The translations under genes were made by a program, and so were the position numbers. From NCBI RefSeq assembly GCF_015207505.1, contig NZ_JADEWT010000003.1, positions 1 through 64,000 of the forward strand: a DNA stretch of 64,000 nt, read 5' to 3'. Under the pieces are notes generated by a model that made no database searches, was not told the origin of the DNA, and was given only the letters and a program-made list of their open reading frames with translations. Shown here in pieces: positions 8,728 to 16,969 of the stretch. The DNA is from Tychonema sp. LEGE 06208. Its GTDB lineage: Bacteria; Cyanobacteriota; Cyanobacteriia; Cyanobacteriales; Microcoleaceae. The first letter of the stretch is position 1. Every line of letters begins with the position of its first letter.

Positions 8728-9870
8728 ATGACTCAAGAATCTGAAAAAAGGCAGCCTGCTTCGGAAAGATGGAATCAAGAAGATTATTTAGCTTTGACCG
8801 AAGCACGGAAACTCGAATTGGTGAGGATTCAAGGTTTAATTGATGAGGATGGGCAAACACCTGAACAAAAAGCTGAATTGTTTTTAGAACAAAGTTATTT
8901 ATATATCTATGCTGAAGAATACGCAAAGGCGATCGCCTCCTTCGACAAAGCCTTAGAATTCAAACCCGATAAACACGAAGCCTGGATAAATCGGGGCTAT
9001 GCACTGGGTAATTTAGGCAGGCTAGAAGATGCGATCGCCTCCTACGACAAAGCCTTAGAATTCAAACCAGATTATCACGCAGCCTGGAACAATCGGGGCT
9101 ATGCACTGGGTAATTTAGGCAGGCTAGAAGATGCGATCGCCTCCTACGACAAAGCCTTAGAATTCAAACCAGATTATCACCAAGCCTGGTATAGTCGGGG
9201 CTACACACTGAATGATTTAGGCAGGCTTGAAGAGGCGCTCGCCTCCTACGACAAAGCCTTAGAAATCAAACCAGATTATCACGAAGCCTGGTACAATCGG
9301 GGCATTGTACTGGGTGATTTGGGCAGGCTTGAAGAGGCGCTCGCCTCCTACGACAAAGCATTAGGAATTAAACCAGATAAACACGAAGCCTGGTACAATC
9401 GGGGTGTTGAACTGCGTAATTTAGGCAGGCTTGAAGAGGCGCTCGCCTCCTACGACAAAGCATTAGGAATTAAACCAGATAAACACGAAGCCTGGATTCA
9501 TCGGGGCATTACACTGGGTAATTTAGGCAGGCTAGAAGATGCGATCGCCTCCTTCGACAAAGCCTTAGAATTCAAACCAGATTTTCATGAAGCCTGGAGC
9601 AATCGGGGCCTTGCACTGAATAATTTAGGAAGATTTGAAGAAGCGATCGCCTCCTACGACAAAGCCTTAGAAATCCAACCAGATTATCACGCAGCATTTT
9701 ATAATAAAGCTTGCTGCTATGCGTTGCACAGTCAGATCGATAGAGCGATTCAGAATTTGCAGCAAGCCATCAATCTGAATCCTGACACATACCGAGAAAT
9801 GGCCGAAACTGACTCGGATTTTGACAGCATTCGATCGGATATTCGGTTTCAAGCCTTGATTCAAGGATAG
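8728..9870 (+). CDS. tetratricopeptide repeat protein with TPR end-of-group tail
   Basis: A 380-residue protein. After a charged N-terminus it contains about eight consecutive 34-residue TPRs (roughly residues 50-350) of the form EAWYNRGxALGNLGRLEEALASYDKALEx, ending in the tail AINLNPDTYREMAETDSDFDSIR typical of cyanobacterial TPR end-of-group proteins. TPRs form superhelical protein-binding scaffolds; no enzyme domain is present. The 102-base DNA repeats are nearly identical (for example 9030-9180), implying recent unit duplication or gene conversion. It has no signal peptide, so it is probably cytoplasmic. The partner is unknown. Confidence 0.93.
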   Translation: MTQESEKRQPASERWNQEDYLALTEARKLELVRIQGLIDEDGQTPEQKAELFLEQSYLYIYAEEYAKAIASFDKALEFKPDKHEAWINRGYALGNLGRLEDAIASYDKALEFKPDYHAAWNNRGYALGNLGRLEDAIASYDKALEFKPDYHQAWYSRGYTLNDLGRLEEALASYDKALEIKPDYHEAWYNRGIVLGDLGRLEEALASYDKALGIKPDKHEAWYNRGVELRNLGRLEEALASYDKALGIKPDKHEAWIHRGITLGNLGRLEDAIASFDKALEFKPDFHEAWSNRGLALNNLGRFEEAIASYDKALEIQPDYHAAFYNKACCYALHSQIDRAIQNLQQAINLNPDTYREMAETDSDFDSIRSDIRFQALIQG

Positions 9871-9889
9871 GGATTTGCCGTCCAAGTGC

Positions 9890-9944
9890 GGGCGGGTTTA
9901 TGAAATTGTCGGTTTGAGGCAATTATTGTTGGTGAAACCCGCCC
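9890..9944. repeat. long hairpin, possible terminator
   Basis: Arms GGGCGGGTTT (9890-9899) and AAACCCGCCC (9935-9944) are perfect inverted repeats with a 35-base loop. It lies 20 bases after the TPR gene. There is no T-run, so it may be a dispersed repeat that also acts at the RNA 3' end. Confidence 0.6.
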
Positions 9945-10019
9945 TTACAGCATCACAAATACTCTTCAGCCGAAGCTAGCGGACACGATATGATAGAAGA
10001 ATTAGTAGCGAGGTAAAAG

Positions 10020-10382
10020 ATGACTCAACTAAATGTAACCGTAACCAATGACAGATTTCCCGAACTCATCGCCCATGTCGAGGATACTGGAGCACGAATC
10101 GTCATAGAACAGGAAGGAAAGGCGATCGCTGCTATCATTACTTATGCAGACCTGAAGCGATTGGAAGCACTAGAAGCAGCCCTAATTGACAAAGCAAAAC
10201 TACAAGAACATGAATGGCTAAAAGCTACGATCGCAAATCCAGCATTTGATTCCCTAAGAGACTCAGCGGAAGATATCTACACTTTAGCTGATGGCTTGCC
10301 CTTCCACGACTCAGAATGGATTAAAACAGTAGCGATAAAGCCTAATTTTGGCTCGATTCTCGACCCTGAAAAAGACATTTAA
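10020..10382 (+). CDS. Phd/YefM-type antitoxin-like protein, orphan
   Basis: A 120-residue protein with an N-terminal Phd/YefM-like fold: TQLNVTVTNDRFPELIAHVEDTG, then RIVIEQEGKAIAAIITYADLKRLEAL. These proteins usually bind promoter DNA and neutralise a RelE- or VapC-type toxin. The middle ends with EDIYTLADGLPFHD, which looks like the usual end of this antitoxin type. Here it runs on about 26 residues more. A GAGGTAAAAG ribosome binding site precedes the ATG at 10020. No toxin gene follows, since the next 260 bases are AT-rich and non-coding, so it is an orphan or a solitary regulator. The family call is moderately sure. Confidence 0.65.
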   Translation: MTQLNVTVTNDRFPELIAHVEDTGARIVIEQEGKAIAAIITYADLKRLEALEAALIDKAKLQEHEWLKATIANPAFDSLRDSAEDIYTLADGLPFHDSEWIKTVAIKPNFGSILDPEKDI

Positions 10383-10646
10383 ATCTTGGGTGAGGTTTGT
10401 GATACCTGAGTGCGATCGCCCTTTTTGCGCTTCTACGCAATTTATTTAAAAAAAATAGTATTAATCTATACCTAGAAACAACAAACTTGCGTATAGATTA
10501 GAAAAAGTTGAAAAAATTGCAGAGTTACTATAAAATTGCGATAAATAACCAAATATAGGCGATCGATCAATTGCGATCGACAGCGAAAACTTAATCAATA
10601 TAAAGAAAAAACGACAATTTTACAAAAAATAATGAGGTGAAACCCC

Positions 10647-11849
10647 TTGCAAAAATTAGCCAGCATAGAAAAGCCGATCGACTCCGTGGAAAAATTCAGA
10701 TCGGTCAACGCCCAAAAAGCTCAAACACTGTACGATCGCGGTAACGCCCTAGAAACAATGGGACGCTTGTCAGCCGCGCTAGAATCGTGGTCAAAGGCGA
10801 TCGAACTCGAACCAAAATTTTACGAAGCCTGGTACAACAAAGGCGTAGCCCTCAGAAAATTGGGACGGCTACCCGAAGCCATATTGGCCTACAACCAATC
10901 TTTAAAAATTCAACCAAACAATCCAGAAGCCTGGTACAACCGGGCCAACATTTTGCGGAAGATCGACAGACTCTCAGACGCCATCACCTCCTACGAACAG
11001 GCGATCAAACTCCAGCCAAACTATCACGAAGCTTGGACGAACCGCGGCAACACCCTGGTAAATTTGGAAAAATTATCAGAAGCGATCGACTCCTACAACA
11101 AAGCGATCGCCATCAAAGCAGACTACTCCGAAGCTTGGTACAATAGAGCGCTAGCCCTGAAAACCTCCGGCCAAAACACAGCGGCGATCGCCTCCTACGA
11201 CAAAGCAATAGAACTAAAACCAGACTTGCATCAAGCCTGGTACAACCGCGCCGTCGCCCTAGCCGACGAAAAACTCTACCCAGAAGCCGTCGCCTCCTAC
11301 GACAAAACCCTGCAACTGCGGCCAGATTCCCCCGAAGTGTGGAACAAACGCGGCACCGCGATCGCCCAAATGGGAAAATTTGAAGCAGCCATTGCATCCT
11401 GGGACAAAGCCCTCGCACTCAAGCTAGAGGATAGCGAAACCTGGTACAACCGCGGCCTGGCCTTGGCCAACTTACAGCGGTTTGAAGAAGCAATCGCCTC
11501 TTGGGACAAAACCGTAGAGTTGCAGCCAGAAAACACCGAAGCCTGGTACAACCGCGCCGTCGCCCTCAAAAAAATCCAACGATTTACCGAAGCCAGAGAG
11601 TCCTACGATAAAATCATCGCACTCAAACCCGACGACCCAAATCTTTACTATCAAAAAGCTTGCATTTACCTCCTAGAAAAAGCAGCAGGCGATGGTACAA
11701 ACAACCCCGAAGCTTTAGCAACCATCACCAGCAAGGCGATCGAAAATCTATCAAGGGCGATCGAGCTCAATCCGAAGAAATACCGTGAACTCTGCCAGAA
11801 TGACTCGAAATTGCGTACAATACGGGAAGAAGTGCGGTTTTTAGCTTGA
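10647..11849 (+). CDS. tetratricopeptide repeat protein
   Basis: A 400-residue protein made of about ten 34-residue TPRs (residues 20-350), consensus EAWYNRGxALxxLxRxxEAIASYDKAIELKPD, with the same type of C-terminal tail as the TPR gene at 8728 (AIELNPKKYRELCQNDSKLRTIREEVRF). The start is TTG at 10647, supported by GAGGTGA centred about 10 bases upstream; no ATG is available in frame near the N-terminus. Units are more diverged here than in the gene at 8728, so the array is older. It is probably a cytoplasmic scaffold. The M32 carboxypeptidase gene begins 79 bases downstream on the same strand. Confidence 0.9.
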   Translation: MQKLASIEKPIDSVEKFRSVNAQKAQTLYDRGNALETMGRLSAALESWSKAIELEPKFYEAWYNKGVALRKLGRLPEAILAYNQSLKIQPNNPEAWYNRANILRKIDRLSDAITSYEQAIKLQPNYHEAWTNRGNTLVNLEKLSEAIDSYNKAIAIKADYSEAWYNRALALKTSGQNTAAIASYDKAIELKPDLHQAWYNRAVALADEKLYPEAVASYDKTLQLRPDSPEVWNKRGTAIAQMGKFEAAIASWDKALALKLEDSETWYNRGLALANLQRFEEAIASWDKTVELQPENTEAWYNRAVALKKIQRFTEARESYDKIIALKPDDPNLYYQKACIYLLEKAAGDGTNNPEALATITSKAIENLSRAIELNPKKYRELCQNDSKLRTIREEVRFLA

Positions 11850-11928
11850 TTTCAGGGTAGCAATGATTGATGGATACCAATGCCGCACTGTAACCTTTTT
11901 AGGCAAAACAGTACCTCCAACGCCAATC

Positions 11929-13452
11929 ATGCAAACCCTAGACAAAACTCAAGCAAAATTTGCTCAACTTGCAGCCCACCTCAGAGAAGTTACTGACATC
12001 GAATCAGCCTCGTCGCTGCTGCATTGGGATCAGGCGACTTATATGCCCGCCAAAGGTGCAACCGCCAGAGGCCGCCAGTTGGCCACTCTCAAACAAATAT
12101 CCCACGAAAAATTTACTGACCCCAAAATAGGCGAACTCCTAGAAGACTTGCGTTTCTACGAACAAGCCCTCCCCTACGACTCCATCCCAGCCAGCCTGAT
12201 CCGCATCGCCCGCAGAGACTACGATCGCGCCGCCAGAGTCCCCGCAGCCTTCATGTCCGCACTCTGCCGCCACCAAGCCGACTCCTACGAAGCTTGGGCC
12301 AGGGCCAAAGCAGACAACAACTTCGCAACCGTCGAACCCTATCTCGAAAAAACCCTAGAATTAAGCAGGCAATACGCCGACTTTTTCCCCGGATACGAAC
12401 ATATCGCCGATCCTTTGATCGATCGCAGCGACTACGGCATGAAAGTATCCCTGCTGCGCCCCCTATTCGCCCAACTGCGTCAAGAATTAGTCCCCATAGT
12501 CGAAGCGATCGCCTCTCAACCCGCCGCCGACGACTCCTGCTTGCATCAATACTTCTCAGAAGCCCAGCAACTAGAATTCACCCGCACAGTCGTAGAACGG
12601 ATGGGGTATGATTTCCAGCGCGGACGGCAAGACACCACCCTCCACCCCTTCATGACCAACTTCTCCATAGACGACGTGCGAATCACCACCCGCGTCTACG
12701 AAGATCACTTGGATCAAGCTTTGTTCAGCAGCATCCACGAAGCCGGACACGCCCTCTACGAACTCGGCAATTCCCCAGAATTTGAAGGTACGCTTCTGGC
12801 TGGCGGCATTTCCTCCGGCGTGCACGAAAGCCAGTCGCGGCTTTGGGAAAATTTGGTCGGGCGCAGTCGCGGTTTTTGGGAATGTTTTTACCCGCAACTC
12901 CAAGGCGTATTTTTGCGACAGTTGGGACAGGTATCCACTGACACATTTTACCGGGCAATTAACAAAGTATCGCGATCGCTCGTCCGCACCGACGCCGACG
13001 AAGTAACCTACAACCTCCACGTCGCCATCCGCTTTGACCTAGAATTGGCAATGGTAGAGGGCAAACTAGCAGTGCGAGACCTCCCGGAAGCCTGGAACGA
13101 ACGTTATAAAACAGACCTCGGCGTTGTCCCCGCCACCGACAGCGATGGTGCGATGCAGGATGTTCACTGGTACGTCGGGACGATCGGCGGAATGTTCCAA
13201 GGTTACACCCTCGGCAACTTGATGAGCGCTCAATTCTACGAAACCGCAGTCAAAAGCAATCCCGAAATTACCGTACAAATAGAACAGGGAAACTTTACTC
13301 TACTCCACGACTGGCTCAAACAAAACATCTACCAGCACGGCCGCAAATACACTGCCGTTGAATTGATCGATCGCGTGACCGGTTCACCTTTAACTATCGA
13401 TCCTTTTGTCCGCTACATTCGCCACAAATACGGGGAATTTTATGTCATTTGA
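11929..13452 (+). CDS. carboxypeptidase Taq, M32 family metallopeptidase
   Basis: A 507-residue zinc carboxypeptidase of the M32 (thermostable Taq) family. The HExxH zinc motif is SIHEAGHALYELG, followed by the family-typical GISSGVHESQSRLWEN, which contributes the third ligand glutamate, and later RTDADEVTYNLHV. It removes C-terminal amino acids and is cytoplasmic, with no signal peptide. The start at 11929 (MQTLDKTQAKF) is preferred to an upstream ATG at 11863 because the family begins with this helical segment (ESASSLLHWDQATYMP follows). A strong intrinsic terminator is 58 bases downstream. Length is normal for the family. Confidence 0.95.
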   Translation: MQTLDKTQAKFAQLAAHLREVTDIESASSLLHWDQATYMPAKGATARGRQLATLKQISHEKFTDPKIGELLEDLRFYEQALPYDSIPASLIRIARRDYDRAARVPAAFMSALCRHQADSYEAWARAKADNNFATVEPYLEKTLELSRQYADFFPGYEHIADPLIDRSDYGMKVSLLRPLFAQLRQELVPIVEAIASQPAADDSCLHQYFSEAQQLEFTRTVVERMGYDFQRGRQDTTLHPFMTNFSIDDVRITTRVYEDHLDQALFSSIHEAGHALYELGNSPEFEGTLLAGGISSGVHESQSRLWENLVGRSRGFWECFYPQLQGVFLRQLGQVSTDTFYRAINKVSRSLVRTDADEVTYNLHVAIRFDLELAMVEGKLAVRDLPEAWNERYKTDLGVVPATDSDGAMQDVHWYVGTIGGMFQGYTLGNLMSAQFYETAVKSNPEITVQIEQGNFTLLHDWLKQNIYQHGRKYTAVELIDRVTGSPLTIDPFVRYIRHKYGEFYVI

Positions 13453-13509
13453 GGGATAGTAATTTCTGATTGCAAACTTTACAATGAGATTAAAAAAAGT
13501 ACCAGCCCC

Positions 13510-13550
13510 AAAAAATAGGGCGATACTCAGATAGTATCGCTCTATTTTTT
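13510..13550 (+). terminator. intrinsic terminator after the carboxypeptidase gene
   Basis: The stem GCGATACT-CAGAT-AGTATCGC is extended outward by ATAGG/TCTAT and an A6/T6 pair, and ends in a run of six T. This is a well-formed Rho-independent terminator, potentially bidirectional because of the symmetrical A/T flanks. Confidence 0.9.
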
Positions 13551-13573
13551 AGGTCAAATAAAAAAAAATCAAA

Positions 13574-14073
13574 TCAGGGGAGTGCGGCTTTCCAAAAGCC
13601 TGTCCGGCGAAATCTACCGGGTAATTGCCGACGGCCAAGGTATATTTGTTCAGCCAGCCTTATTTGAAGCTTTTGGCTTGACAATTCTCGAAGCAATGAT
13701 TACCGGTATTCCGACTTTTGGGACTCAGTTTGGCGGCCTGCTGGAAATTATTCAAGATGGGGTCAATGGGTTTTATATCAACCCGACAAACCACCAGAAA
13801 ACTGCCCAAAAGATTCTCGATTTTTTATCGAAATGCGAACAAAATCCTAACTATTGGTATGAAATTTCAACGCGAGGAATTGACCGAGTTTACAGCACCT
13901 ATACCTGGAAAATTCATACTAGCAGGCTGCTGACTCTGGCCAAGACTTACGGTTTCTGGAACTACTCGTCTCAGGAAAACCGCGAAGATATGCTCCGCTA
14001 CATAGAAGCGCTGTTTGATCTAATTTACAAGCCGAGAGCGAAGGCTTTATTGGCAGAACACGCGAACCGATAA
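13574..14073 (+). pseudogene. sus: sucrose synthase, 3' remnant
   Basis: The frame from about 13574 encodes only the C-terminal 165 residues of a sucrose synthase (retaining GT4 glycosyltransferase). Recognisable blocks are GVRLSKSLSGEIYRVIADG, GIFVQPALFEAFGLTILEAM, IIQDGVNGFYINPTN, YSTYTWKIHTSRLLTLAKTY and LRYIEALFDLIYKPRA. Complete enzymes are about 800 residues, so some 80 percent is gone. The homology starts abruptly 24 bases after the upstream terminator region, indicating a deletion joining the two. The C-terminus appears intact. Without the N-terminal domain and most of the catalytic domain it cannot be functional. Confidence 0.88.
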
Positions 14074-14453
14074 GTGGCGATTTGGGATTTGTAGGGGCCG
14101 GTTGAGAGAAAAAAGTTGACCTCGGAGCGATCGACTTTGTACAAAACTCCCTAGTAAAGATTTGTGAAGGAGAGTCGGTTTTGTACCATAGGACTATTGC
14201 TAAGAAACCCAGTTTCTACGAAAATATTGACTCTGGTAACGAAACATCTCCTCAGAAACCCGGTTTCTAAGGAATAGCGCGAAACGGCCCCTACTTTCAA
14301 TTCGTAACTTCCAACTAGCAACTTCTGACTGCTGCTGTCCCATTACCTAATTTCTAAAGGCCTGGAAAGATATTTCTTAGAAAGCGATCCGGGTAATACA
14401 ATGAGATTGAGAAACATGAAAACAGGGAAACCTTGTCAAACTTTACCAACAGG
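14074..14453. other. intergenic region with AGAAACC/GGTTTCT repeats
   Basis: No gene is seen. Two copies of a small dispersed motif occur: AGAAACCCAGTTTCT near 14203-14217 and AGAAACCCGGTTTCT near 14255-14269. The same motif family recurs near 15258 and 17027. A promoter for the downstream gene may lie around 14380-14420 but no convincing boxes were found. Confidence 0.6.
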
Positions 14454-15191
14454 ATGAAACTTATGCGTTTAACTACTGTTACGATTTTTAGCTTGCTAGC
14501 TCTGTTCGCTCCTGGGTTGACCAAAAAGGCAAATGCAGCCTTCGACTCCAAACCCTTTGTGCAGGAACAATACCGCAGAGACTTTGTGAGTCCCGCCGAT
14601 CCTGGTGCGTCTACACAGCCGGAGGCAAATTCTCAAGGAGGTATGTTTAATAAGCCTTTTTATTCAGGGGAGCAGCAGCCTGTGAGAAAGGAAAAAACTA
14701 TCTCGGCGGGAGCAGATGGGCCTGAAGTTGCGGCCATACAGCAGCGGTTGCAAGTTCACGGTTTTGCGATCGGGACGATCGACGGTTCCTATGGTTCTCG
14801 CACCAAATCGGCTGTGAGTGCTTTTCAGAAGTCTCAGCGTTTGAATTCCGACGGTATTGTGGATAAACAAACTTGGACGGCTTTAGCAGCAGATCCGGTG
14901 TCAGCTCCTGAAAGTTTGCAAAGCAATGCTGCACTTCCAAGCGACGATCGAGTTCAGAAGAGTGCTTCGGTTCCGACAAATCCTGCAACTGCTCTGACTA
15001 AAGGCGCGGCGGGTTCTAAGGTGAAGACGCTACAGGTGCGTTTGGAAATGCAGGGTTACGATCCGGGCCCGATCGACGGGATTTTTGGCGCTCGCACTGC
15101 TACGGCTGTCAAGAGCTTTCAGGAGTATAAGGGTTTGACGGCTGACGGCGTGGTTGACGAAATCACTTGGAAGGCGATCGGGCAAAACTAA
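14454..15191 (+). CDS. exported protein with two peptidoglycan-binding (PG_binding_1) domains
   Basis: A 245-residue protein with an N-terminal signal peptide (RLTTVTIFSLLALFAPGL, then KKANA before the likely cleavage at A-F). Two PG_binding_1 repeats follow: about residues 80-135 (VAAIQQRLQVHGFAIG, IDGSYGSRTKSAVSAFQK) and 185-243 (VKTLQVRLEMQGYDPG, IDGIFGARTATAVKSFQE). These three-helix modules bind cell-wall peptidoglycan. No catalytic domain is attached, so a structural or targeting role in the periplasm is likely. ATG at 14454 and ATG at 14463 are both possible; AGGA at 14451-14454 is better spaced for the second. Confidence 0.9.
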   Translation: MKLMRLTTVTIFSLLALFAPGLTKKANAAFDSKPFVQEQYRRDFVSPADPGASTQPEANSQGGMFNKPFYSGEQQPVRKEKTISAGADGPEVAAIQQRLQVHGFAIGTIDGSYGSRTKSAVSAFQKSQRLNSDGIVDKQTWTALAADPVSAPESLQSNAALPSDDRVQKSASVPTNPATALTKGAAGSKVKTLQVRLEMQGYDPGPIDGIFGARTATAVKSFQEYKGLTADGVVDEITWKAIGQN

Positions 15192-15239
15192 GTGACGAGT
15201 CAAATATACGGAAATTCCTGTGGCCATAACTCATGATTG

Positions 15240-15266
15240 AACCCGGTGTCCAAAAATAACCGGGTT
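15240..15266. repeat. AACCCGGT/ACCGGGTT hairpin
   Basis: Perfect 8-base arms with an 11-base loop lie 48 bases after the peptidoglycan-binding gene. It belongs to the same AGAAACCGGGTTTCT-type repeat family seen near 14260 and 17030, and lacks a terminator T-run. Confidence 0.55.
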
Positions 15267-15320
15267 TCTGGATCTTGACGCATGGCTTTGTGCTGTGCTA
15301 TGTTAGTTCGGTGTCAAAAT

Positions 15321-15402
15321 GCGGATATGGCGAAATTGGCAGACGCGCCAGATTTAGGTTCTGGTTCCGAAAGGAGTGAAGGTTCAAGTCCTTTTATCCG
15401 CA
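15321..15402 (+). tRNA. trnL-UAG: tRNA-Leu (anticodon UAG)
   Basis: The 82-base sequence folds as a class II tRNA. The acceptor arms GCGGATA and TATCCGC pair perfectly, with discriminator A. The anticodon stem CCAGA/TCTGG encloses loop TTTAGGT with anticodon TAG. A long variable arm is present, and the T arm contains GGTTCAAGTCC. CCA is not encoded. No intron is seen. Confidence 0.97.
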
Positions 15403-15408
15403 CTAAAG

Positions 15409-15657
15409 TCAATGCTTTGTTCCGGCGCGAACATCTTCCCAAATTCGATCGGGATTTAAGCTCAATTCGTGAACTTGATATTTTTCCAGAAATGCACCGA
15501 GAGATTCTCCAAAGCTAAGTTCGAGATACTGCGGTTGTTTGCGGCGTTGAATGTATTCGCGCAAGGCGATTTCAACTAAGGTTTCCAGCGAATTTTCTCG
15601 TTGTAGTTCGATCGCCTCTTGTAGCAGTGCCGTATCCACATTCAGGCTGGTCATCAT
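15409..15657 (-). CDS. VapB-like antitoxin (type II), orphan
   Basis: An 82-residue protein beginning MMTSLNVDTALLQEAIELQ and continuing with SLETLVEIALREYIQRRKQPQYLEL, the pattern of VapB antitoxins (DUF2191 type): a short DNA-binding N-terminus, then a helical toxin-binding tail. Such proteins normally precede a PIN-domain VapC toxin in the same direction. Here the gene ends seven bases from the 3' end of tRNA-Leu on the opposite strand, so no toxin follows and it is an orphan. Integration or recombination at the tRNA 3' end could explain the missing partner (inference). Confidence 0.75.
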   Translation of the reverse strand: MMTSLNVDTALLQEAIELQRENSLETLVEIALREYIQRRKQPQYLELSFGESLGAFLEKYQVHELSLNPDRIWEDVRAGTKH

Positions 15658-15726
15658 TGGCTTTCATCTTTTAACCGTTGTTTTAATCATACGATCGCCA
15701 CTCGGAAGAAATCGATCGTATTATTA

Positions 15727-15870
15727 TTGATGCAGTTAATCGACAAAGCGACGGATGAGGGCGAGACAAAATTGGATTTGCCGAGTTTGGAGTTGGAGGA
15801 ATTGCCGCCGGAGATTGGCAAGTGCACTGGGCTTGAGACTTTGGTGTTGGGGGAAATTTGCTATGATAGT
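15727..15870 (+). pseudogene. LRR/ROCO N-terminal fragment, truncated
   Basis: The frame from 15727 reads KLDLPSLELEELPPEIGKC followed by TGLETLVLGE, nearly identical to the N-terminus of the ROCO gene at 17295 (QLDLSGLDLEELPPEIGKC). Similarity stops near 15860 and the frame then runs into unrelated sequence. It is a decayed duplicate of the N-terminal cap or first leucine-rich repeat, left 1.5 kb upstream of the intact gene. Confidence 0.75.
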
Positions 15871-15911
15871 TTGAGCGATCGCACTATTCTACATTGCGTA
15901 AATTATCAGCT

Positions 15912-16229
15912 ATGAACATTCAGTTGGTTGACTCCTTAATTCAAGTCATTGAGTCGCTGACACCTGAAGAGAGTTTGCTGTTTCAAGAAAAACTCTGGGC
16001 TAGGGCGATTCAGAGTACGCCTGGAGTGTGTGGAGGATATGCCCGAATTCGCAACACCCGCATTCCTGTTTGGACGCTGGTTTCGCTTCACCAACAGGGG
16101 GCTGATGAGGCTGAATTACTTCGGAATTATCCAGGTTTATCCGATCGCGATTTAGAGAATGCTTGGCGTTATTACGATCGCCACCGCGCAGAAATCGATC
16201 GCATTATAGTTTCTCATCAAACCGAATAG
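15912..16229 (+). CDS. DUF433 family protein (antitoxin-like)
   Basis: A 105-residue protein. After a helical N-terminus (VDSLIQVIESLTPEESLLF) comes the DUF433 winged-helix-like core: GVCGGYARIRNTRIPVWTLVSLHQQGADEAELLRNYPGLSDRDLENAWRYY, typical of VapB45-like antitoxins. The ATG at 15912 is chosen because the family pattern starts here; an upstream in-frame start at 15894 lies in sequence without coding character. Many DUF433 genes precede a DUF5615 PIN-like toxin. Here a second DUF433 gene follows first and the toxin-like gene lies beyond it, all on one strand. Confidence 0.85.
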   Translation: MNIQLVDSLIQVIESLTPEESLLFQEKLWARAIQSTPGVCGGYARIRNTRIPVWTLVSLHQQGADEAELLRNYPGLSDRDLENAWRYYDRHRAEIDRIIVSHQTE

Positions 16230-16264
16230 TAGAATAGTAGATAGCTAAAAGAGGGATTTTAGAT

Positions 16265-16603
16265 ATGGAAATGAATCAGTATTTTAATTTCTTAGCACCG
16301 GATGATATTCGGATTAAAGGACATCGTATCGGGATTGAGACCGTGCTGTATGAATATTTGCATCGGGAACGCACCCCAGAAGAAATTCAGCAATTCTATC
16401 CATCTCTAACTTTAGCAGAAGTTTACACAACTATTTTGTATTATTTACAAAATCAAGAATCAGTAAGTAGATATTTGCAAGATTGGTTGGAATGGTCGCA
16501 TCAGCAGCGAAAAATGCAAGCAGCAAATCCGCATCCGGCTGCGGAAAGATTGCGAAAATTGAAGGCTGAACGGGAAAGTAAAACTGCAATCCAGGATACT
16601 TGA
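16265..16603 (+). CDS. DUF433 family antitoxin-like protein
   Basis: A 112-residue protein with the DUF433 core DIRIKGHRIGIETVLYEYL, then RTPEEIQQFYPSLTLAEVYTTILYYLQN. Its C-terminal tail is long and charged (HQQRKMQAANPHPAAERLRKLK), as expected for a toxin-binding region. It is separated by three bases from the DUF5615 gene at 16607, so the two are almost certainly co-translated as an antitoxin-toxin pair. It is only distantly related to the DUF433 protein at 15912. Confidence 0.88.
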   Translation: MEMNQYFNFLAPDDIRIKGHRIGIETVLYEYLHRERTPEEIQQFYPSLTLAEVYTTILYYLQNQESVSRYLQDWLEWSHQQRKMQAANPHPAAERLRKLKAERESKTAIQDT

Positions 16604-16606
16604 GAA

Positions 16607-16969
16607 ATGGCGCTCAAATATTTAATGGACGAGAATGTTACGCCCATTTATGCTACACAACTTCGGCGAGAATGCCCTGATTTAGTAGTTTGGGCAGTGG
16701 GCGAAATTGGTACACCCCCAAAAAGCACTCTCGATCCGGAGATTTTGGTTTGGTGTGAGGATCGTAACTTTATTTTGGTGACAAACAATCGCAAGTCAAT
16801 GCCGGTACATTTGGTAGATCATCTGGCTCAAGGTGGTCATATTCCAGGGATTTTCGTTTTGAATCAGGATTTAAGTATTGGGCAAAATATTGAGGAATTG
16901 ATTGTGATTGTTGATGGTTCGTTTGATAACGAATACCAAGACCGAATCATTCATCTCCCTTTAACATAA
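16607..16969 (+). CDS. DUF5615 PIN-like protein (putative toxin)
   Basis: A 120-residue protein of the DUF5615 PIN-like family. Acidic residues at expected nuclease positions are in YLMDENVTP (N-terminal DE), in STLDPEILVWCEDRNFILVTNNRKS and in the C-terminal IVIVDGSFDNEY. PIN-fold toxins are Mg-dependent ribonucleases. Pairing with the DUF433 gene three bases upstream supports a VapBC-like toxin-antitoxin role, although DUF5615 biochemistry is little studied. Full length with no lesions. Confidence 0.87.
   Translation: MALKYLMDENVTPIYATQLRRECPDLVVWAVGEIGTPPKSTLDPEILVWCEDRNFILVTNNRKSMPVHLVDHLAQGGHIPGIFVLNQDLSIGQNIEELIVIVDGSFDNEYQDRIIHLPLT

Noticed and set aside
8930-9690. Regular direct repeats resembling a CRISPR array
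   Set aside because: The 102-base period is continuous, in frame and encodes TPR units; there are no spacers or cas genes.
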